DNA from: Clostridia bacterium
GTDB lineage: Bacteria; Bacillota; Clostridia; UBA1381; UBA9506
DNA: 64,000 bases
Direction: 5' to 3'
NCBI GenBank assembly: GCA_017415145.1
Contig: JAFQJE010000010.1
Coordinates: 29,829-93,828, forward strand
Shown here: positions 61,370-64,000 of the stretch, piece by piece
Numbering within the stretch: position 1 is the stretch's first letter
Layout: each line of letters begins with the position of its first letter
Notes under the pieces: model-generated
What the model saw: the letters and a program-made list of their open reading frames with translations, nothing else
What the model was told of the DNA's origin: nothing
The model's database searches: none
Made by a program: the position numbers and the translations under genes

Positions 61370-61942
61370 GTGAAGCCAAATTTAGAAAACGTATACTACA
61401 GAATGAATGACAAAGGCGAAATAAAGCTTTCTGTACTGTTTTGTCTCAGGTATGCAGACATCCCGCTTTCAGATAGTGACTTAAAGCATCTTATGCTTTC
61501 TGCCACAACAGTAGATTTCCTTGAATTGTGCGGAATCATAGACGAACTTTCGCCTGATAATTATATAAAAAAAGTATGGCGCGACGAAGAAGAAAAATAC
61601 ATACTTACAGAACAGGGAACAGAAACAATAGATGTATTTGACGACAAAATTATGGCGAGTGTCAGAGCATCTATTAAAAAAACTGTTGACGAATATTTAA
61701 AACGCGAGGGTCAAAGAGCACAGATAAAATGCGAGATGGTTCCAATTGGAATTGATGCATACAATGTTGACATTGAATTAAAGGAAGGAAAAAACACCTT
61801 ACTTTCCATGTCTATATTTGCAGGCAGAAAGGAACGTGCCGCCCGATATGCTAAAGGCTTCAGAAACAATCCTACAGGATTGTTTGAACGTATAACTGAA
61901 GTACTCAACGAGGCAGCAGACGAATCAGAAAAAGAAGAATAA
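61370..61942 (+). CDS. DUF4364-family protein
   Basis: A 190-residue protein matching the clostridial DUF4364 family: an N-terminal winged-helix-like part (KLSVLFCLRYADIPLSDSDLKHL...FLELCGIIDEL...YILTEQGTETI) and a mixed alpha/beta C-terminal part. Its function is unknown, but the winged helix suggests DNA binding. The GTG start follows AAAAGGAAG; an in-frame ATG 11 codons upstream overlaps the predicted promoter. It ends at a bidirectional terminator facing proC. Confidence 0.72.
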   Translation: MKPNLENVYYRMNDKGEIKLSVLFCLRYADIPLSDSDLKHLMLSATTVDFLELCGIIDELSPDNYIKKVWRDEEEKYILTEQGTETIDVFDDKIMASVRASIKKTVDEYLKREGQRAQIKCEMVPIGIDAYNVDIELKEGKNTLLSMSIFAGRKERAARYAKGFRNNPTGLFERITEVLNEAADESEKEE

Positions 61943-61970
61943 AAAAATCGGTGAAAATCACCGATTTTTT
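61942..61970. terminator. Bidirectional terminator
   Basis: Perfect 13-bp stem AAAAAATCGGTGA / TCACCGATTTTTT with a 3-nt loop between the convergent DUF4364 and proC genes. Confidence 0.9.
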
Positions 61971-62761
61971 TATTTTATATTATTTGCTTTTTCATTGCAT
62001 TTTTTAATTGCCTCAATTATTGCTGAACGGAAACCTCTTTTTTCAAGTTCTGAAACCGCCTCAATTGTTGTCCCCTTGGGGGAGCATACCATATCCTTTA
62101 ATTCTCCCGGGTGTCTGCCTGTATCTAGCACCATTTTAGCAGAACCTAAAACAGATTGAGCTGCCAGTTTATATGATATATCTCTTGGAATACCGCCCAA
62201 AACTCCTGCATCACCCATTGCCTCAATCATCATATATACATAAGCAGGACTCGAGCCTGATACCCCTGTTACCGCATTTATCATACTTTCAGCCATAACT
62301 TGTGTTTTGCCCACAGCATCAAATATTTTTATCACGTCTGATATCTCTGTATCACTAATATATTCGTCAGGTTTTGCAATTACAGTCATTCCCTCGCCTA
62401 CTTGCGCCGGTGTATTTGGCATAACACGTATAACTTTAGAATCCTTACCCAACACGCTCTTAATTTCCTCAACTGAGATACCTGCAGCAATGGATATAAA
62501 GACTTTTCCACTGATATTTTCTTTTGCAAGTTTTTCTAAAACAGAAGCAAGTATAAATGGCTTTACTGCCAAAACTATGTAATCACACAAAAGTGCATCA
62601 CGGTTGTCCATAGACGTCTTAATGCCGCCCGTGTATTTTTTAAGCATTTCTTCATTTATATCGCACACTAAAACGTCTTCTGCCTTACATACACCGGATG
62701 CTACTACACCCTGTGCAATGGTGCCTGCCATATTGCCCCCACCTATAAAACCTATTTTCAT
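61970..62761 (-). CDS. proC: Pyrroline-5-carboxylate reductase
   Basis: A 263-residue enzyme that reduces pyrroline-5-carboxylate to proline with NAD(P)H. The N-terminal Rossmann motif IGFIGGGNMAGTIAQG, VLAVKPFIL, RVMPNTPAQVGEG, TGVSGSSPAYVYMMIEAMGDAGV and the terminal KDMVCSPKGTTIEAV are canonical. The start follows GGAGGTTATACCA. It is downstream of the Asp23 gene (56-bp gap), so it may share that transcript; proline genes are otherwise absent here. Confidence 0.96.
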   Translation of the reverse strand: MKIGFIGGGNMAGTIAQGVVASGVCKAEDVLVCDINEEMLKKYTGGIKTSMDNRDALLCDYIVLAVKPFILASVLEKLAKENISGKVFISIAAGISVEEIKSVLGKDSKVIRVMPNTPAQVGEGMTVIAKPDEYISDTEISDVIKIFDAVGKTQVMAESMINAVTGVSGSSPAYVYMMIEAMGDAGVLGGIPRDISYKLAAQSVLGSAKMVLDTGRHPGELKDMVCSPKGTTIEAVSELEKRGFRSAIIEAIKKCNEKANNIK

Positions 62762-62817
62762 TGGTATAACCTCCAAAAAATCTACAATAGGGAACCGAAT
62801 ACACGGCTCCCTACGGA

Positions 62818-63240
62818 CTATTTCTCTTCTTTAACTTCTTTTTTTGGTTCTTTTTCTTTCTTTGGTTTAGGTTCTTTCTCTACTGTAAGGCCGTCAACAA
62901 AAACGTTTACATTACCAACCTTAACATCTGTCATAGCTGTAACATTCTTCTTTACCGCTTCCTGAACAGACCATGAAATTTCCAAAACATTTATGCCGTA
63001 ATCAACATTAACATGAACATCAACATCTGTAAGACCTGTTTCCTCGTCTGTGTAAATGCTGATACCACGTGCTGTGTTTTTCTTGATTATTTTATCTACG
63101 ATACCTTCTGCAATCGATGTAGCGACAACAACGCCCTTTATTTCTTCTAAAGCCTGTGCTGCAATTGACATAACTACTTCATTTGCAATCATAATCTTGC
63201 CGTTTTCCTGTGTTTCAAAAATAATTTCTTTATCTGCCAT
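62818..63240 (-). CDS. Asp23/Gls24-family envelope stress protein
   Basis: A 140-residue Asp23 domain protein. The core IANEVVMSIAAQALEEIKGVV, then VDVHVNVDYGINVLEISWSVQEAVKKNV and VNVFVDGLTV, is typical, followed by a highly charged Lys/Glu tail (KEPKPKKEKEPKKEVKEEK). Asp23 proteins are membrane-associated cell-wall stress proteins in Gram-positives. The start lies after GGAGG, with two adjacent ATGs (63243 and 63240); the second has the better spacing. It lies next to spoIIIAG-spoIIIAH, a common Clostridia/Bacilli arrangement. Confidence 0.9.
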   Translation of the reverse strand: MADKEIIFETQENGKIMIANEVVMSIAAQALEEIKGVVVATSIAEGIVDKIIKKNTARGISIYTDEETGLTDVDVHVNVDYGINVLEISWSVQEAVKKNVTAMTDVKVGNVNVFVDGLTVEKEPKPKKEKEPKKEVKEEK

Positions 63241-63321
63241 CATTCGTACCTCCGAACTTATATTTTCTTTACTATTGAGTATATTGTACCACGAAAGCGT
63301 GTAAAATACAACTATTTTTTA

Positions 63322-63891
63322 TTAATTTGGTTTTATCTCCACTATTTTCACCTGATCTGCACTGCACGCTCCCGTGTCTACTGCCGCCTGAATAATACCT
63401 GCAGCATCTGCCTCAGACAACCCTTCTGTCATAACTGCAATGCTTGTTACATTTTCGCCCATAAACACAATACAGTCAGAATATCCTTTTGCCTTTATCA
63501 TGTTTTCAGCCATAACTTCACAATCTGTGAAATTGGCAAGCATTTCAATCTGTGTTTTTGCGGCTTCTTTTGACTCTTCATCAGACCCCTGAGAATTTAT
63601 AATTTCTGTGAGCATTTCAATTGATTCGTCACGCTTTTTTTCTCTGTCCATTCTGGCATTTGTAAAATATTCATTCTGAGCCGATTCTTCAGTTTGTGAA
63701 TTTACCATTTTAGCCTCTCCCAGTTTTTTTGCCGCATCGTTATACATTACAGCAACATTAGGGTCTGTTTCATCCCGAGTAATTGCGAAATTTAAGTATC
63801 CTGCAATACCTATCAAAAGTATAAGCGATACTGCTGCTACCTGCCTTTTTCTTACAATCACCATTTTGTTTTTGTCTTTTCTTCTTTCCAT
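63322..63891 (-). CDS. spoIIIAH: Stage III sporulation protein AH
   Basis: A 189-residue protein with one N-terminal membrane helix (about 15-35, VAAVSLILLIGIAGYLNFAI) and a C-terminal YscJ-like ring domain (about 100-185; ANFTDCEVMAENMIKAKGYSDCIVFMGE and the terminal DQVKIVEI). SpoIIIAH on the mother-cell side binds forespore SpoIIQ to form a channel across the double membrane during engulfment. It starts 3 bp after the spoIIIAG stop, as expected in the spoIIIA operon. SD is AGAGAGG. Confidence 0.95.
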   Translation of the reverse strand: MERRKDKNKMVIVRKRQVAAVSLILLIGIAGYLNFAITRDETDPNVAVMYNDAAKKLGEAKMVNSQTEESAQNEYFTNARMDREKKRDESIEMLTEIINSQGSDEESKEAAKTQIEMLANFTDCEVMAENMIKAKGYSDCIVFMGENVTSIAVMTEGLSEADAAGIIQAAVDTGACSADQVKIVEIKPN

Positions 63892-63894
63892 AGG

Positions 63895-64000
63895 TCAACC
63901 TCTCTCCAATACTTCTATTCTATGACTTTTTATTCCCAAAAGTGCAGATGCTGCACTTATTATGTTACTTTTTACCTGAGGGTTTTCTGCCCCTTCTGCA
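63895..64000 (-). CDS. spoIIIAG: Stage III sporulation protein AG (C-terminus only)
   Basis: The last 34 codons of a leftward gene whose start lies beyond the window. The end AEGAENPQVKSNIISAASALLG, then SHRIEVLERG and a TGA, matches the SpoIIIAG C-terminus, the other ring-forming component of the SpoIIIA-SpoIIQ channel. Position directly upstream of spoIIIAH supports this. Confidence 0.85.
   Translation of the reverse strand, partial: AEGAENPQVKSNIISAASALLGIKSHRIEVLERG

Overview
The window looks like chromosomal DNA of a low-G+C, endospore-forming member of the Clostridia. The evidence is sporulation genes (spoIVB, yqfC, yqfD, ylbJ, spoIIIAG, spoIIIAH, a pdaA-type deacetylase), a CIRCE-controlled groESL operon, a Gram-positive LexA box, strong AGGAGG-type ribosome sites with many TTG/GTG starts, an SLH-domain surface protein and copper-amine-oxidase-N-like repeats. 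I see no prophage, insertion sequence, CRISPR array or rRNA. Most of it is housekeeping DNA with a few odd loci.

Layout. 1-3.9 kb: two secreted surface proteins (one cut by the window edge, one with SLH domains). 4.1-7 kb: a small membrane protein, four tRNAs (Val-Asp-Phe-Gly), an amidohydrolase and lexA. 7-14 kb: MATE exporter, cation/proton antiporter, Veg, a fused TIM-barrel/acyl-CoA ligase and a ClC channel. 14-21.5 kb: spoIVB, two NodB deacetylases, a cysteine-rich peptide, a cation diffusion facilitator, an AbrB-type regulator, a short-chain dehydrogenase and a doubly frameshifted antiporter. 21.7-31.5 kb: SLC13/ArsB-type permease, rpsF-ssb-rpsR, alaS, a radical SAM protein, ylbJ divergent from yqfC-yqfD, and a FabG-like reductase. 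31.5-40.7 kb: uvrB, citrate synthase, proS, a lipoprotein, an LRR/copper-amine-oxidase-N protein and an L-fucose isomerase gene with an in-frame TGA. 40.7-47.4 kb: a leftward run HD protein, AEC transporter, miaB, ylbF-like, mutS, SSB-like. 47.4-52 kb: a polar amino-acid ABC transporter, murA and an orphan oxoacid oxidoreductase gamma subunit. 52-58 kb: GTP-dependent PEP carboxykinase, rsmA, a C_GCAxxG_C_C protein, a Cu/Zn SOD-like protein and groESL. 58-64 kb: a flavoprotein, hflX, a YigZ protein, a DUF4364 protein, proC, Asp23, spoIIIAH and the end of spoIIIAG.

How the genes fit together. Sporulation functions are scattered but coherent: SpoIVB signalling, the SpoIIIA channel, the YlbJ transporter, YqfC/YqfD and cortex modification. 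Citrate synthase and PEP carboxykinase point to a partial TCA/anaplerotic network. Genome-maintenance genes (lexA, uvrB, mutS, ssb) sit in separate operons.

No wholly new multi-gene system is obvious. The most unusual items are the TIM-barrel/CoA-ligase fusion, the Cu/Zn SOD behind a sigma-K-like promoter, the approximately 20-bp-phased repeats between citrate synthase and proS, a promoter buried in an inverted repeat ahead of the tRNAs, a possible small RNA between the SOD and groEL, and two genes broken by point lesions (antiporter, fucI). All start sites were chosen by reading Shine-Dalgarno (SD) sequences by eye. All family assignments are from motif recognition without database searches.
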